Part shown: positions 53,596-63,076 of the stretch, one piece after another
How positions within the stretch are numbered: position 1 is the stretch's first letter
Layout of the letters: each line of letters opens with the position of its first letter
Assembly (NCBI RefSeq): GCF_029690065.1
Contig: NZ_CP121463.1
Location: forward strand, 1,364,001-1,428,000
DNA length: 64,000 nt
Reading direction: 5' to 3'
Source: Arthrobacter sp. Y-9
GTDB lineage: Bacteria > Actinomycetota > Actinomycetes > Actinomycetales > Micrococcaceae
Notes under the pieces: generated by a model
Seen by the model: only the letters and a program-made list of their open reading frames with translations
The model's database searches: none
Told to the model about the DNA's origin: nothing
Position numbers and translations under genes: made by a program

Positions 53596-54992
53596 TGAGC
53601 CGCGAGTTTCTGCTGCCCGATCTGGGGGAGGGCCTGACCGAGGCGGAGCTGGTTCGTTGGCTGGTCGCCGTCGGGGACAGCGTCACGATCGACCAGCCCG
53701 TCGCCGAGGTCGAGACCGCGAAAGCCGTGGTGGAGGTGCCGTCGCCGTTCGCGGGGACGGTCGCCGTGCTGCACGGCGCGGAGGGCGAGACGCTCGACGT
53801 CGGCAAGCCGCTCATCAGCATCGACGAGGGCGGCGCGTCGGCCACGCCGGTCGTGGAGACGGCTTCCGACTATCGCACCGAGGAGCGTGCCGGCTCCGGC
53901 AACGTCCTCATCGGCTACGGCACCTCGGGATCGACCGACGCCGGCCGGTCCCGCCGGCGCAAAACCGCGGCTCCCGCACGGCTCGCCTCAGCCCGGGAGA
54001 CTCCGCGGGTCTCGCCGGCTCCCGCGGAGCGCGGGTCCGTGGACGCCATCCGCGTCGTCTCCCCGCTGGTCCGCAAGCTGGCCCGGGACCTCGGCGTCGC
54101 ATTGCACGCCCTCGACGGTTCCGGCCCCGACGGGCTGATCCTGCGACGGGACGTCGAGCAGGCGTCGGCCGGTACGCCCGCAGCCAGTGCCGCGGCGGCC
54201 GCGGCAGCCACGGCCGTGACCCTCGTGGGCCAGGGCACGGCCGAGGGCGCCGGCACCGACGCGTCGACCGACCCCTCGACCGGCCTGCCGATCGCGGCCC
54301 GCACGCCGCTACGGGGAATGCGGCGCACGATCGCCCAGGCGATGGTCCGCAGCCGCACCGAGATCCCCGAAGCGACGGTCTGGGTGGATGTCGACGCGAC
54401 CGACCTCGTGGAGCTCCGTGCCGGTCTCAAGCGGCGCGACCCGGAGAACGCGCCGAGTCTGCTGGCGTTCATCGCGCGGTTCGTGCTGGCCGGGCTGGCG
54501 AAGTATCCCGAGCTGAACACCCGGATCGAGACGGCGGAGGACGGTGGCCAGGAGATCGTTTCCTTCGACGGCGTGAACCTCGGGTTCGCGGCCCAGACCG
54601 ACCGCGGACTCGTGGTGCCCAGCATCCGCGCCGCCCACCGCCTGAGCGCCCGCGCCCTGGACGGCGAGCTGAAGCGGCTGACCGGCGTCGCACGTGAAGG
54701 GAAGGCGAGCCCCGCCGACCTGTCCGGCAGCACGTTCACCCTCAACAACTACGGGGTGTTCGGCGTGGACGGCAGCGCGGCGATCATCAACCACCCCGAG
54801 GCGGCGATCCTCGGCGTCGGGCGGATCATCGACCGGCCGTGGGTGGTCGACGGGGCGCTCGCGGTGCGGAAGGTCGTGGAGCTCTCGCTCGTGTTCGATC
54901 ACCGGGTGTGCGACGGCGGGACGGCCGGCGGCTTCCTGCGGTACGTCGCAGACGCGATCGAGAGCCCGGGCACGGTCCTGGCGGACTTGTAG
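53595..54992 (+). CDS. Dihydrolipoamide acyltransferase E2 of the 2-oxoacid dehydrogenase
   Basis: This 465-aa E2 has one N-terminal lipoyl domain with the lipoylated Lys in VETAKAVVEVPSPF. A peripheral-subunit binding domain follows (VSPLVRKLARDLGVALHAL). The catalytic domain has the active-site HRVCDGGTAGGFL motif near the C-terminus. Linkers are Ala/Thr/Ser-rich. No E3 (dihydrolipoamide dehydrogenase) is in the operon, so it must be supplied from elsewhere. It is the last gene, and a near-perfect palindrome follows. Confidence 0.93.
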   Translation: MSREFLLPDLGEGLTEAELVRWLVAVGDSVTIDQPVAEVETAKAVVEVPSPFAGTVAVLHGAEGETLDVGKPLISIDEGGASATPVVETASDYRTEERAGSGNVLIGYGTSGSTDAGRSRRRKTAAPARLASARETPRVSPAPAERGSVDAIRVVSPLVRKLARDLGVALHALDGSGPDGLILRRDVEQASAGTPAASAAAAAAATAVTLVGQGTAEGAGTDASTDPSTGLPIAARTPLRGMRRTIAQAMVRSRTEIPEATVWVDVDATDLVELRAGLKRRDPENAPSLLAFIARFVLAGLAKYPELNTRIETAEDGGQEIVSFDGVNLGFAAQTDRGLVVPSIRAAHRLSARALDGELKRLTGVAREGKASPADLSGSTFTLNNYGVFGVDGSAAIINHPEAAILGVGRIIDRPWVVDGALAVRKVVELSLVFDHRVCDGGTAGGFLRYVADAIESPGTVLADL

Positions 54993-55007
54993 GGGCGCCG
55001 CGGCGCG

Positions 55008-55066
55008 TTGCGTGCTCAGTTGTTGCGGGTCCTCGGCGTCCTGACCCGCAACTACTGAGCACGCAA
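55008..55066. repeat. 59-bp near-perfect palindrome between E2 and metH
   Basis: Two 24-nt arms (55008-55031 and 55043-55066) match with one mismatch around an 11-nt loop. It lies 16 nt after the E2 stop and should terminate that operon. Its size and the motif GTGCTCA recall the palindromes flanking the DUF559-like gene. Confidence 0.7.
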
Positions 55067-55138
55067 GCGAAAAACCGGCCCGCCGTAGCAGTCGGAAACA
55101 CAAGCAGGCGTGACTCCGCGCGCCCGTAGTCTGGTGCC

Positions 55139-58100
55139 ATGCCTCGTTTCGCGCTCGACATCGACTCCGTGCCCCGCCCCGCCCGAGCCCAGGCGCTCCT
55201 GGACGCCGTGAACCAGCGGGTGGTCATCGCGGACGGGGCCATGGGCACCATGCTGCAGGGCCGCGAGCTGTCCCTCGACACCGATTTCCAGGGCCTCGAG
55301 GGTTGCAACGAGATCCTCAACGACACCCGCCCGGACGTCATCGCGGACATCCACGACGCCTACTTCGCGGTGGGCATCGACGCGGTGGAAACCAACACCT
55401 TCGGCGCGAACTGGTCGAACCTCTCGGACTACGGCATCGATGACCGGATCGAGGAACTGGCCCGCAAGGGCGCGGCGATCGCCCGCGAACGCGCCGAGGC
55501 GGCGGAGGCACAGGACGGCCGGATGCGCTGGGTCCTCGGCTCGATGGGCCCCGGCACGAAGCTCCCGAGCCTCGGCCACACCAGCTACGACCACCTCAAG
55601 CAGACCTTCGCGCTGCAGGCGGAGGGACTCATCGACGGCGGCGCGGACGCGTTCCTGATCGAGACGAGTCAGGACCTGCTCCAGACGAAGTCCGCGGTCA
55701 ACGGGTGCAAGCAGGCGATCGTGAACCGCGGCGTCCGCCTCCCGATCTTCGTCGAGGTGACGGTCGAGACCACGGGCACTATGCTCATGGGATCCGAGAT
55801 CGGCGCCGCCCTCACCGCGCTGGAACCGCTCGGCGTCGACGCGATCGGCCTCAACTGCGCCACCGGTCCGGAGGAGATGAGCGAGCACCTGCGCCACCTC
55901 TCCAAGCAGTCCACCGTGGCGATCGCCTGCATGCCCAACGCCGGCCTGCCGGTCCTGGGCGCCAACGGGGCACACTATCCGCTCACCCCTGCCGAGCTGG
56001 CCACGGCCCACGAGCAGTTCGTGCGCGAGTTCGGCCTGGGCCTGGTGGGCGGCTGCTGCGGCACGACGCCGGAGCACCTGGCCGCCGTCGTCGAACGTCT
56101 GGCACCCTTCCGGAAGCCCGGCGCGGGGGGACGCACGCCGAGCGAGCAGGACGCCGGCATCGCCTCGCTGTACCAGCACGTCTCCTTCGACCAGGACTCC
56201 TCCTATCTGGCGATCGGGGAGCGCACCAACGCCAACGGCTCCAAGGCCTTCCGTCAGGCCATGCTGGAGGAGCGCTGGGACGACTGCGTGGACATCGCGC
56301 GGGAGCAGATCCGCGTGGGCGCGCACCTCCTGGACGTCTGCGTGGACTATGTGGGGCGCGACGGCGTGGCGGACATCCAGCAGGTCGTGTCCCGTTTCGC
56401 CTCGGCCTCCACCCTCCCGCTCGTCATCGACTCGACGGAACCGCCCGTGCTGAAGGCGGGGCTGGAACTGATCGGCGGCCGCCCCGTCGTCAACTCCGTC
56501 AACTACGAGGACGGCGACGGGCCGGAGAGCCGCTTCGCCCGGATCATGCCGCTCGTGAAGGAGCACGGCACGGCCGTCATCGCCCTCACCATCGACGAGG
56601 AGGGCCAGGCCCGCACCACCGAGGGCAAGGTCGCGATCGCCTCGCGCCTCGTGGATTCGCTCGTCGGCGAATGGGGCATGAAGGTCGAGGACATCATCGT
56701 CGACGCCCTCACCTTCCCCATCGCCACGGGCCAGGAGGAGACCCGCCGCGACGGCATCGAGACCATCGAGGCGATCCGCCAGATCACGGCAAAATACCCC
56801 GGCATCCACACGACCCTCGGCGTCTCCAATGTCTCCTTCGGCCTCAACCCGGCCGCGCGCATGGTCCTGAACTCGGTGTTCCTCCACGAGGCCGTCCAGG
56901 CAGGTCTCTCCAGCGGCATCATCGACGCCGCCAAGATCGTCCCGCTCGCGTCCCTCCCGGAGGAGCAGCGCAAAGTCGCGCTGGATCTCGTGTGGGACCG
57001 CCGCGAATACGACGCCGACGGCAACGTCACGTACGACCCGCTCGCGACGATGCTGGACCTGTTCGCCGGCGTCGACACCGCGGCGCTGCGTGACCAGCGT
57101 GCCGCGGAACTCGCCGCACTGCCCACGGGCGAACGGCTCCAGCGCCGCATCATCGACGGCGAGGGCAAGGGTCTCGAGGCTGACCTCGACCTGGCCCGGG
57201 CCGAGGGCATGACCCCGCTCGGCATCATCAACGACCACCTCCTGGAAGGCATGAAGGTGGTCGGCGAGCGGTTCGGCGCGGGCGAGATGCAGCTGCCGTT
57301 CGTGCTCCAGTCCGCCGAGGTCATGAAGAACGCGGTCGCCCTCCTGGAACCGCACATGGAGAAGTCCGACGCGTCCGGCAAGGGCACCATGGTGATCGCG
57401 ACCGTGCGCGGCGATGTGCACGACATCGGCAAGAACCTGGTGGACATCATCCTCACCAACAACGGCTACAAGGTCATCAACCTCGGCATCAAGCAACCCA
57501 TCGCGGACATCATCGCCGCCGCCGAGGAACACGACGCCGACGTGATCGGCATGTCCGGCCTGCTCGTGAAGTCGACCGTGGTCATGAAGGAGAACCTCGA
57601 GGAGCTCCAGTCGCGGGGCCTGGCGAAGAAGTGGCCCATCATCCTGGGCGGCGCGGCGCTGACCCGCACCTATGTCGAGGACGATCTGGCCGGGATGTTC
57701 GAAGGTCAGGTCCGGTACGCCAAGGACGCGTTCGAGGGGCTGGCCCTCATGGAGCCGCTCGTGCGGGTCGCCCGCGGTGAGGATCCGGAGGCCGTCGGCC
57801 TTCCGGCGCTGAAGAAGCGGATCCACCGGACGGGCGGCGGGCTCACCCTCACCGAGCCGGACGCCATGCCGGGACGATCCGACGTCGCGACGGACAACGC
57901 GGTGCCCGCCCCGCCGTTCTGGGGCACCCGGATCGTGCGCGGCGTCGCGCTCGCGGACTTCGCGGCCTTCCTCGACGAGCGCGCCACCTTCATGGGGCAG
58001 TGGGGCCTCAAACCCGGCCGCGGCGAAGGCGGCGCCAGCTACGAGGAACTCGTGGAGCGCGAGGGACGTCCGCGCCTGCGCTACTGGCTGGACCGGATCC

Positions 58101-58762
58101 TGGCGGAGGGCATGATCGACCCGTCCATCGCCTACGGGTACTTCCCGGTGGTCGCCGAGGGGAACCAGGTGGTCGTGCTGCATCACGGCGAGGACCCCGA
58201 CGGCGTGCTGGGCGTGCCCGGATTGCTGGCCCCCGACGGCGGCTCCGGCGCGCCGATCGGCACCGAGCGCCTGCGCTTCGACTTCCCCCGGCAGCGTCGG
58301 GACCGGCACCTGTGTCTGGCGGACTTCGTACGTTCCCGGGAGTCCGGTCAGGTGGACGTGCTGCCCGTGCAGCTCGTCACGGCCGGCGCGAAGATCGACG
58401 AGTTCACGGCCAAGATGTTCGCCGCGAACCAGTACCGCGACTACTACGAGGTTCACGGCCTGGTCATGCAGCTCACCGAGGCGCTGGCCGAGTTCTGGCA
58501 CTCCCGGATCCGGGAGGAGCTGGGCTTCGCCTCGGAGGAGCCGGCCGACAAGGAGGGCCTGTTCAAGCTGGACTACCGCGGCGCGCGCTTCTCGCTCGGT
58601 TACCCGGCCTGCCCGGACATGGAGGACCGTCGCAAGGTGATGGAGCTCCTGCACGCCGAACGCATGGGCGTGATCCTGAGCGATGAGCTCATGCTGCACC
58701 CCGAGCAGTCCACGGACGCGTTCGTGTTCCACCACCCGGAGGCGAAGTACTTCAAGGTGTGA
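55139..58762 (+). CDS. metH: Cobalamin-dependent methionine synthase
   Basis: MetH transfers a methyl group from 5-methyltetrahydrofolate to homocysteine through cobalamin. The 1207-aa protein has all four modules. The homocysteine domain carries the zinc motif GGCCGTTPEHLA. The folate domain opens with AIGERTNANGSKAF. The B12 domain carries the cobalt-ligand His in GDVHDIGKNLVDIILTNNGY. The C-terminal reactivation domain ends with YPACPDMEDR and GVILSDELMLHPEQS. A TAGTCT box 6 nt before the ATG suggests a leaderless transcript. No cobalamin riboswitch is visible upstream. Its 3' end overlaps the convergent ECF gene by 11 nt. Confidence 0.97.
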   Translation: MPRFALDIDSVPRPARAQALLDAVNQRVVIADGAMGTMLQGRELSLDTDFQGLEGCNEILNDTRPDVIADIHDAYFAVGIDAVETNTFGANWSNLSDYGIDDRIEELARKGAAIARERAEAAEAQDGRMRWVLGSMGPGTKLPSLGHTSYDHLKQTFALQAEGLIDGGADAFLIETSQDLLQTKSAVNGCKQAIVNRGVRLPIFVEVTVETTGTMLMGSEIGAALTALEPLGVDAIGLNCATGPEEMSEHLRHLSKQSTVAIACMPNAGLPVLGANGAHYPLTPAELATAHEQFVREFGLGLVGGCCGTTPEHLAAVVERLAPFRKPGAGGRTPSEQDAGIASLYQHVSFDQDSSYLAIGERTNANGSKAFRQAMLEERWDDCVDIAREQIRVGAHLLDVCVDYVGRDGVADIQQVVSRFASASTLPLVIDSTEPPVLKAGLELIGGRPVVNSVNYEDGDGPESRFARIMPLVKEHGTAVIALTIDEEGQARTTEGKVAIASRLVDSLVGEWGMKVEDIIVDALTFPIATGQEETRRDGIETIEAIRQITAKYPGIHTTLGVSNVSFGLNPAARMVLNSVFLHEAVQAGLSSGIIDAAKIVPLASLPEEQRKVALDLVWDRREYDADGNVTYDPLATMLDLFAGVDTAALRDQRAAELAALPTGERLQRRIIDGEGKGLEADLDLARAEGMTPLGIINDHLLEGMKVVGERFGAGEMQLPFVLQSAEVMKNAVALLEPHMEKSDASGKGTMVIATVRGDVHDIGKNLVDIILTNNGYKVINLGIKQPIADIIAAAEEHDADVIGMSGLLVKSTVVMKENLEELQSRGLAKKWPIILGGAALTRTYVEDDLAGMFEGQVRYAKDAFEGLALMEPLVRVARGEDPEAVGLPALKKRIHRTGGGLTLTEPDAMPGRSDVATDNAVPAPPFWGTRIVRGVALADFAAFLDERATFMGQWGLKPGRGEGGASYEELVEREGRPRLRYWLDRILAEGMIDPSIAYGYFPVVAEGNQVVVLHHGEDPDGVLGVPGLLAPDGGSGAPIGTERLRFDFPRQRRDRHLCLADFVRSRESGQVDVLPVQLVTAGAKIDEFTAKMFAANQYRDYYEVHGLVMQLTEALAEFWHSRIREELGFASEEPADKEGLFKLDYRGARFSLGYPACPDMEDRRKVMELLHAERMGVILSDELMLHPEQSTDAFVFHHPEAKYFKV

Positions 58763-61709
58763 GGCTCAACCGCCTGGCCCGGTCCTCGGACGCCGTGCCG
58801 CGGCGGAAGCCGGGGCGGGGCGCGGGTGCCGTGACGGGTTTCGCGCGCCGGAGCGCGGCGAGCACCGCCCGGCCCACGACGGCGATCCCCACCACCGTGG
58901 TGACGGCTCGCAGGGTGTCCCAGCCCGCCGTCGAGGTCAGCAGGGAGTAAAGCAGGAAGCTGCGGAGGTTGTCGAGCAGCGGCGCGCCCGGCAGGTACGA
59001 GATGCCCGTGCCGGCGCCCACCGCGAACGGCCAGAACCACAGATTCGTCAGCAGGCCGAAGAGGTAGGACGCCACCACACCGTACAGGCCGAGCATCCAC
59101 AGCTCCGCGACCCCTCGGACCCGCCGGGGGAGCAGACCCGCGCCCGCCCCGACCCACGCGCACGCGAAGATCTGGAACGGCGTCCACGGGCCGATCCCGC
59201 CCCACACCGCGCTCGACAGGGCGATCGTCGCGGCGCCGAGCAGCAGCCCGAACCGCGCGCCGTAGGCCCGGCCGGCCAGGATCAGCAGGATGAACACGGC
59301 CTCGACCCCGCCGACCCCCGTGCTCGCCACGCGGACCGCCGACCCGACCGCGGCCAGCACCCCCAGCAGGGCCACAGTGTGCGCCGACCGGACCGAGCCG
59401 TCCAGGCAGATCACGACGGCGATCGCGGCCAGCGGCGCGATCGCCAGGGCCGCGTACGGGGTCGCCGCAGCGGCGTCCTCGGGCAGCGCCGTCGCCACCA
59501 GGGGCCAGCAGAAGGCGGCGAACGCCAGAAGATTCGCCAGGAGCAGGGTGACGGCCTCGGCGCCGCGGGGGAGGTGGGGTCGCCGAGGTCGCCACGTGCG
59601 CCGGGTCCGCTGAGTGCCCCGGCGGGCTCCGATGGGCCGTGAGGCGGGCGGGAGGGGGTGGGCCCAGAGCTGGTTGGTCGTCGACGGCCCCGCGGTTCCC
59701 GCGACTCGGGCCTCGTCGTCACCGCCTTCATCCCCGCTCTCCGCACCGTCACCCGGAACCGGCGTGACGCCGTCGCGCATCGGCAGGATCCGGGCGCCGA
59801 GCCCGTGGGCGAAGTCGCGGTCGTGGGTCGCGAGGAGCACCGCGGCGCCCGTGCCGGCGGCGGCTTCCAGTGCTCTGCCGACCGCTTCCCGGGCCGCGGG
59901 ATCCAGGCCGCGGGTCGGTTCGTCGATCACGAGGACCCCGGGCTCGCCGAGACTCTGCAGGGTGAGGGCGAGGATGCGGCGCTCGCCGGCGGAGAGATCG
60001 CGGGGGTGCTCGCCGGCGTCGGGGATCCGGCCGCCCGCGCGCAGCAGCCGGAACCGGTCCCAGGCGTCGCTCTCGGTGATGTCGCCGGGTGCACGCCGCG
60101 CCGCGGCCCGGAGTTCGGCGCCGACGGTGTCACGGGTGAAGAGGTCGTCGGAGGCGTCGGGCACGAGAGCGATCCGGACGCCGCTGCCGGCCACCGTGCC
60201 GCGGAGTTCCTTGTCGCGGTGCTTCCCGAAGAGCGCCAGGGCCACGAGAAGCGACGACTTCCCGGCGCCATTGGGCCCGACCAGCGCCGTGATGTGACCC
60301 CGGTGCAGGTCCAGCGACGCGTCGCGGAGCAGGGTCTTCCCGTGCCGTGTGAGGGACAGGCCGGTCGCTGTGAGGACGGGCTCGCCGTCGGGCCCGGGGA
60401 CCGGGCCGGTCGCGTCCCCGAACGGGACGGCGTCCTCCGCCCGGGTCATCAGGGGAGAGGCGCCCGGCGCCAGCACGCCGCCGTCGAGGGCCCACCAGGT
60501 GTCGGCCACGGAGACCAGCGCCCCGGCGCGATGTTCCGCGACCAGGACGCACACCCCGTGGCGGTGGGCGAGGTCGCCGAGCACGGTGACGACGCGGCGC
60601 CGCGCGGAGGTGTCCAGGTCGGCGAGCGGTTCGTCCACGAGCAGCAGCATCGGTTCCTGCACGACGGCGGCCGCGATGGCCACGAGGGTCGCTTCACCCG
60701 CGGACAAGTTCGTCAGATCGCGGTCCAGGAGCACTTCGACGCCGACGGCCGCCGCGACGTCCTGCACCCGAGCGCGGGCGACCGGGCCGTGGACGCCGCG
60801 CAGTTCCAGGGCGAGGGCGATCTCGTCGCGGACTCGTGTGGTGGCGAACGCGGCGCGAGGATTCTGGAGCACCACGCCCACGAGGCCTGCGGTGTCGCGG
60901 GGCGGGACGCTCGCACGGTCGATGCCGGCGACGCGCACGGTGCCCTCAAGGGTGCCGCCGTCGACGTGGGACAGCAGCCCGGCCAGGCCGCGCAGCACCG
61001 TCGATTTGCCGGAGCCGGTGGGGCCCGTAAGCACGGTCAGCGTCCCGGGCGCGGGCGTGAAGGCGTGGACGGTGATCGTCGTGCCGCCGATGCCGAAGGT
61101 GGCGTTCTCGGCCACGACGGGCTCGACGAGGAGGGGCTCGGCAGGGCCGGCGCCTTCCGCACGGCCGCTCGCCGCAGGGGAGGCCGCCGCCGGCAGTCCG
61201 GCCCCGGCGAAGCCGCGCAGTTCCAGCGCGGCGGCCACGCGGCTCGCGTGCTCGAGAGTGCGTTCCAGGACCGGGACGAGGGCCCGCGCCCCGAACCGCT
61301 CACCGCGCAGGAGGCAGGCCAGCCGCACTGAACGGACCGCGTCCGCCAGCGCGGGCAGCGCGGCCCACGCCACCACGAGCATCCGGGCGGCCCCGCGCAA
61401 CGGGCCGCGGCGCGCGAGCACCGTGAACCCCCGGGCCACGTCGACCAGCGAGTTGAGCAGCGCGAAGGCCAGGATGCCCGCCGCGATCGGGAGGGCCGAC
61501 AGGACCGCTTCCCAGAGGCCGGACCCGGTGACGGGCCCCAGGAAGGTGACCGACGAGTACGGAGCCGGGAGCGGGAAGGCCGGGAGGTTGAGGAGGACGG
61601 TCCCGCCGTCGTCGGCCCCGTTGAAGAGGACGCGGTAGAGGACCCGCGCCACCACGAAGAAGGCGGCGAGGGCCGCCCCGGCGCGTAGCGGCGCGGGCCG
61701 GAAGGTCAC
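58752..61709 (-). CDS. Single-chain ECF transporter (EcfT-EcfA-EcfA-S fusion), possibly for cobalamin
   Basis: This 985-aa protein appears to hold a whole energy-coupling-factor importer. Residues 1-170 are a membrane EcfT-like domain with two Arg-Gly coupling motifs (CLLRGERFG, ELRGFAG). ATPase 1 follows with GPTGSGKS (229-236), LSAGEATLVAIAAAVV and LLLVDEPLADLD. ATPase 2 follows with GPNGAGKSSLL, LSAGERRILALT and VIDEPTRGLD. The last ~190 residues are hydrophobic and S-component-like (SAVWGGIGPWTPFQIFACAW). GTG 61709 overlaps the DUF4430 gene stop (GTGA). Convergence on metH and the lipoprotein suggest vitamin B12 as substrate. That is inference. Confidence 0.85.
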   Translation of the reverse strand: MTFRPAPLRAGAALAAFFVVARVLYRVLFNGADDGGTVLLNLPAFPLPAPYSSVTFLGPVTGSGLWEAVLSALPIAAGILAFALLNSLVDVARGFTVLARRGPLRGAARMLVVAWAALPALADAVRSVRLACLLRGERFGARALVPVLERTLEHASRVAAALELRGFAGAGLPAAASPAASGRAEGAGPAEPLLVEPVVAENATFGIGGTTITVHAFTPAPGTLTVLTGPTGSGKSTVLRGLAGLLSHVDGGTLEGTVRVAGIDRASVPPRDTAGLVGVVLQNPRAAFATTRVRDEIALALELRGVHGPVARARVQDVAAAVGVEVLLDRDLTNLSAGEATLVAIAAAVVQEPMLLLVDEPLADLDTSARRRVVTVLGDLAHRHGVCVLVAEHRAGALVSVADTWWALDGGVLAPGASPLMTRAEDAVPFGDATGPVPGPDGEPVLTATGLSLTRHGKTLLRDASLDLHRGHITALVGPNGAGKSSLLVALALFGKHRDKELRGTVAGSGVRIALVPDASDDLFTRDTVGAELRAAARRAPGDITESDAWDRFRLLRAGGRIPDAGEHPRDLSAGERRILALTLQSLGEPGVLVIDEPTRGLDPAAREAVGRALEAAAGTGAAVLLATHDRDFAHGLGARILPMRDGVTPVPGDGAESGDEGGDDEARVAGTAGPSTTNQLWAHPLPPASRPIGARRGTQRTRRTWRPRRPHLPRGAEAVTLLLANLLAFAAFCWPLVATALPEDAAAATPYAALAIAPLAAIAVVICLDGSVRSAHTVALLGVLAAVGSAVRVASTGVGGVEAVFILLILAGRAYGARFGLLLGAATIALSSAVWGGIGPWTPFQIFACAWVGAGAGLLPRRVRGVAELWMLGLYGVVASYLFGLLTNLWFWPFAVGAGTGISYLPGAPLLDNLRSFLLYSLLTSTAGWDTLRAVTTVVGIAVVGRAVLAALRRAKPVTAPAPRPGFRRGTASEDRARRLSLTP

Positions 61710-62275
61710 GCCGCGGGCGCGGCCGGTGCGCCGTCGACGGTGAAGAGCAGTTCCAGGCTCTGACCCGGACTGACCTTCAGCGTGGCGAGGCCCTCCTGCG
61801 CGTAGGCCCAGGCCCCGGTGGCCGGCTTGACCCAGAGGGACCAGTACGCGAAGGCGGCGGGCATCTTCTGGCACGGCTCACGGTAGGTGCCGCCCTTGTG
61901 GGCGATGTCGAAGTCGGCGGCGGGGACGCCGTTGACGCGGCAGACCAGTTCCTTAGGGTAGGCGGTGGTGCCGACCGTGGCCACCTTCGCGTCCGCGAGA
62001 ACCTTCGAAGCGGCGGTGGGGCCGCTGACCGGCACGCAGACGGGCCCGACGTCGGCGGCGGACTGCTTCAGCGCGCCGGAGGACACGATCACTTTCACGC
62101 CGTCGCAGGGGCCGTCCGCGGCAGCGGAGGCCGACGGAGCGCCGGAGGCGGTGGACGTCGCGGAAGCCGGCGCCGACGAGGACGGCGCCGGGCTGGAACA
62201 GGCGCCCAGGGTGAGGACGAGGGCCGCGGCGGCGACAGCGCTCGCGGCGGCGGTGCGGAATGTAGTGGGAGTCAC
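61706..62275 (-). CDS. DUF4430 (transcobalamin-like) lipoprotein
   Basis: This 189-aa lipoprotein has signal sequence AAASAVAAAALVLTLGAC with the lipobox, then a Ser/Ala/Pro linker. The C-terminal part (FAYWSLWVKPATGAWAYAQE, then GLATLKVSPGQSLELLF) resembles DUF4430, the small domain also found at the C-terminus of transcobalamin. It is coupled to the single-chain ECF transporter and would act as its extracytoplasmic substrate-capturing partner. Four further Cys may form disulfides. The GTG at 62275 lacks a strong ribosome binding site. Confidence 0.75.
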   Translation of the reverse strand: MTPTTFRTAAASAVAAAALVLTLGACSSPAPSSSAPASATSTASGAPSASAAADGPCDGVKVIVSSGALKQSAADVGPVCVPVSGPTAASKVLADAKVATVGTTAYPKELVCRVNGVPAADFDIAHKGGTYREPCQKMPAAFAYWSLWVKPATGAWAYAQEGLATLKVSPGQSLELLFTVDGAPAAPAA

Positions 62276-62334
62276 GTCACCAGGGTAGGGGGAGCGGGCC
62301 GCGGAAACGGAGGCCGTGGCGTTGTGTGACGAGG

Positions 62335-62754
62335 TCAGCGGGGTGCCGTGCCGATCGCGCGGCGCAGCGTCCACAGGTTTCCGTCCTCCGTGCCGTCATG
62401 GCGGAACTCGTCCAGGACCGCACGGGTCAGCGCGAGTCCGCGCCCCGATTCGCTCTCCGCGTCGGGCAGTTCCGCCGACTCCAGGTCGAGCGCGACGGCG
62501 GGCGCGGTGTCCCGCACGACCGCCCGCAGCTGGCCCTCGTCGGCGGAGAGCCGCACGTGCACCCGCACGCCCGGCTCACTGTGCTGGACGATGTTGGTCG
62601 TCACTTCGCTGACCGCCAGCATGAACAGGGTGCGGTCCTCAGCCGGCACGGAGGGTGTGCCGAGCCAGAGCGTTTCGAGGGCGTCGACCACCTCGTCGAC
62701 GAAAGCGGGGGAGGCCTCGCCTTCGTGGACCACCGGCTCGTGGTCACCGCTCAT
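62335..62754 (-). CDS. RsbW-like HATPase anti-sigma factor kinase
   Basis: This 139-aa protein has the GHKL ATPase fold of anti-sigma/serine kinases. The N box is AVSEVTTNIVQHSEP, the G1 box is VRDTAPAV and the G2 box is ESGRGLALTRAV. It would phosphorylate the STAS partner encoded just upstream (11-nt overlap). No sigma factor gene is adjacent. Confidence 0.87.
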   Translation of the reverse strand: MSGDHEPVVHEGEASPAFVDEVVDALETLWLGTPSVPAEDRTLFMLAVSEVTTNIVQHSEPGVRVHVRLSADEGQLRAVVRDTAPAVALDLESAELPDAESESGRGLALTRAVLDEFRHDGTEDGNLWTLRRAIGTAPR

Positions 62755-63076
62755 CGAACGCCGTCTCCGGCGTCGGGTACTCGCCGAGCACGCGGTCCAG
62801 GTTCGTCAGGCGCAGCACGGAACGCACCGCGTCCGGCACGGCCGCGAGGCGGAGGTCGCCGCCCGCCACGCGGGTCCGCTTGAGCCCGCCGATGAGCGCG
62901 CCGAGCCCGGAGGAGTCGATGAACTCGGTGCGGGACAGGTCCACGACCACGCGGGAGGTCCCGTCGCCGATCAGATCCTCCACCGCGCGCCGCAGCAGAG
63001 GGGCTCCGGAGGCGATCAGCCGGCCGTCGATGGTGACGACCGCGAAACCGTCGTGGGCGGTGGTGGTGAGGTTCAT
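62744..63076 (-). CDS. STAS-domain anti-anti-sigma factor
   Basis: This 110-aa SpoIIAA/RsbV-like protein has the phosphorylatable Ser in EFIDSSGLGALIGGLK. It is the natural partner of the HATPase encoded downstream. Its ATG overlaps the glycosyltransferase stop codon by 4 nt. This places partner switching in the same operon as polysaccharide synthesis. Confidence 0.9.
   Translation of the reverse strand: MNLTTTAHDGFAVVTIDGRLIASGAPLLRRAVEDLIGDGTSRVVVDLSRTEFIDSSGLGALIGGLKRTRVAGGDLRLAAVPDAVRSVLRLTNLDRVLGEYPTPETAFDER

Noticed and set aside
55067-55138. Possible cobalamin riboswitch upstream of metH
   Set aside because: The space between the palindrome and the start is only 72 nt, I see no B12 box, and the promoter appears leaderless.
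55052-58735. A 1227-codon open frame on the minus strand opposite metH
   Set aside because: It mirrors the metH codons, has a His/Val/Gln-rich composition typical of antisense frames in high-GC DNA, and resembles no protein family.
62276-62334. Possible cobalamin riboswitch upstream of the DUF4430/ECF genes
   Set aside because: The 59-nt spacer is too short for the aptamer and lacks its conserved box.
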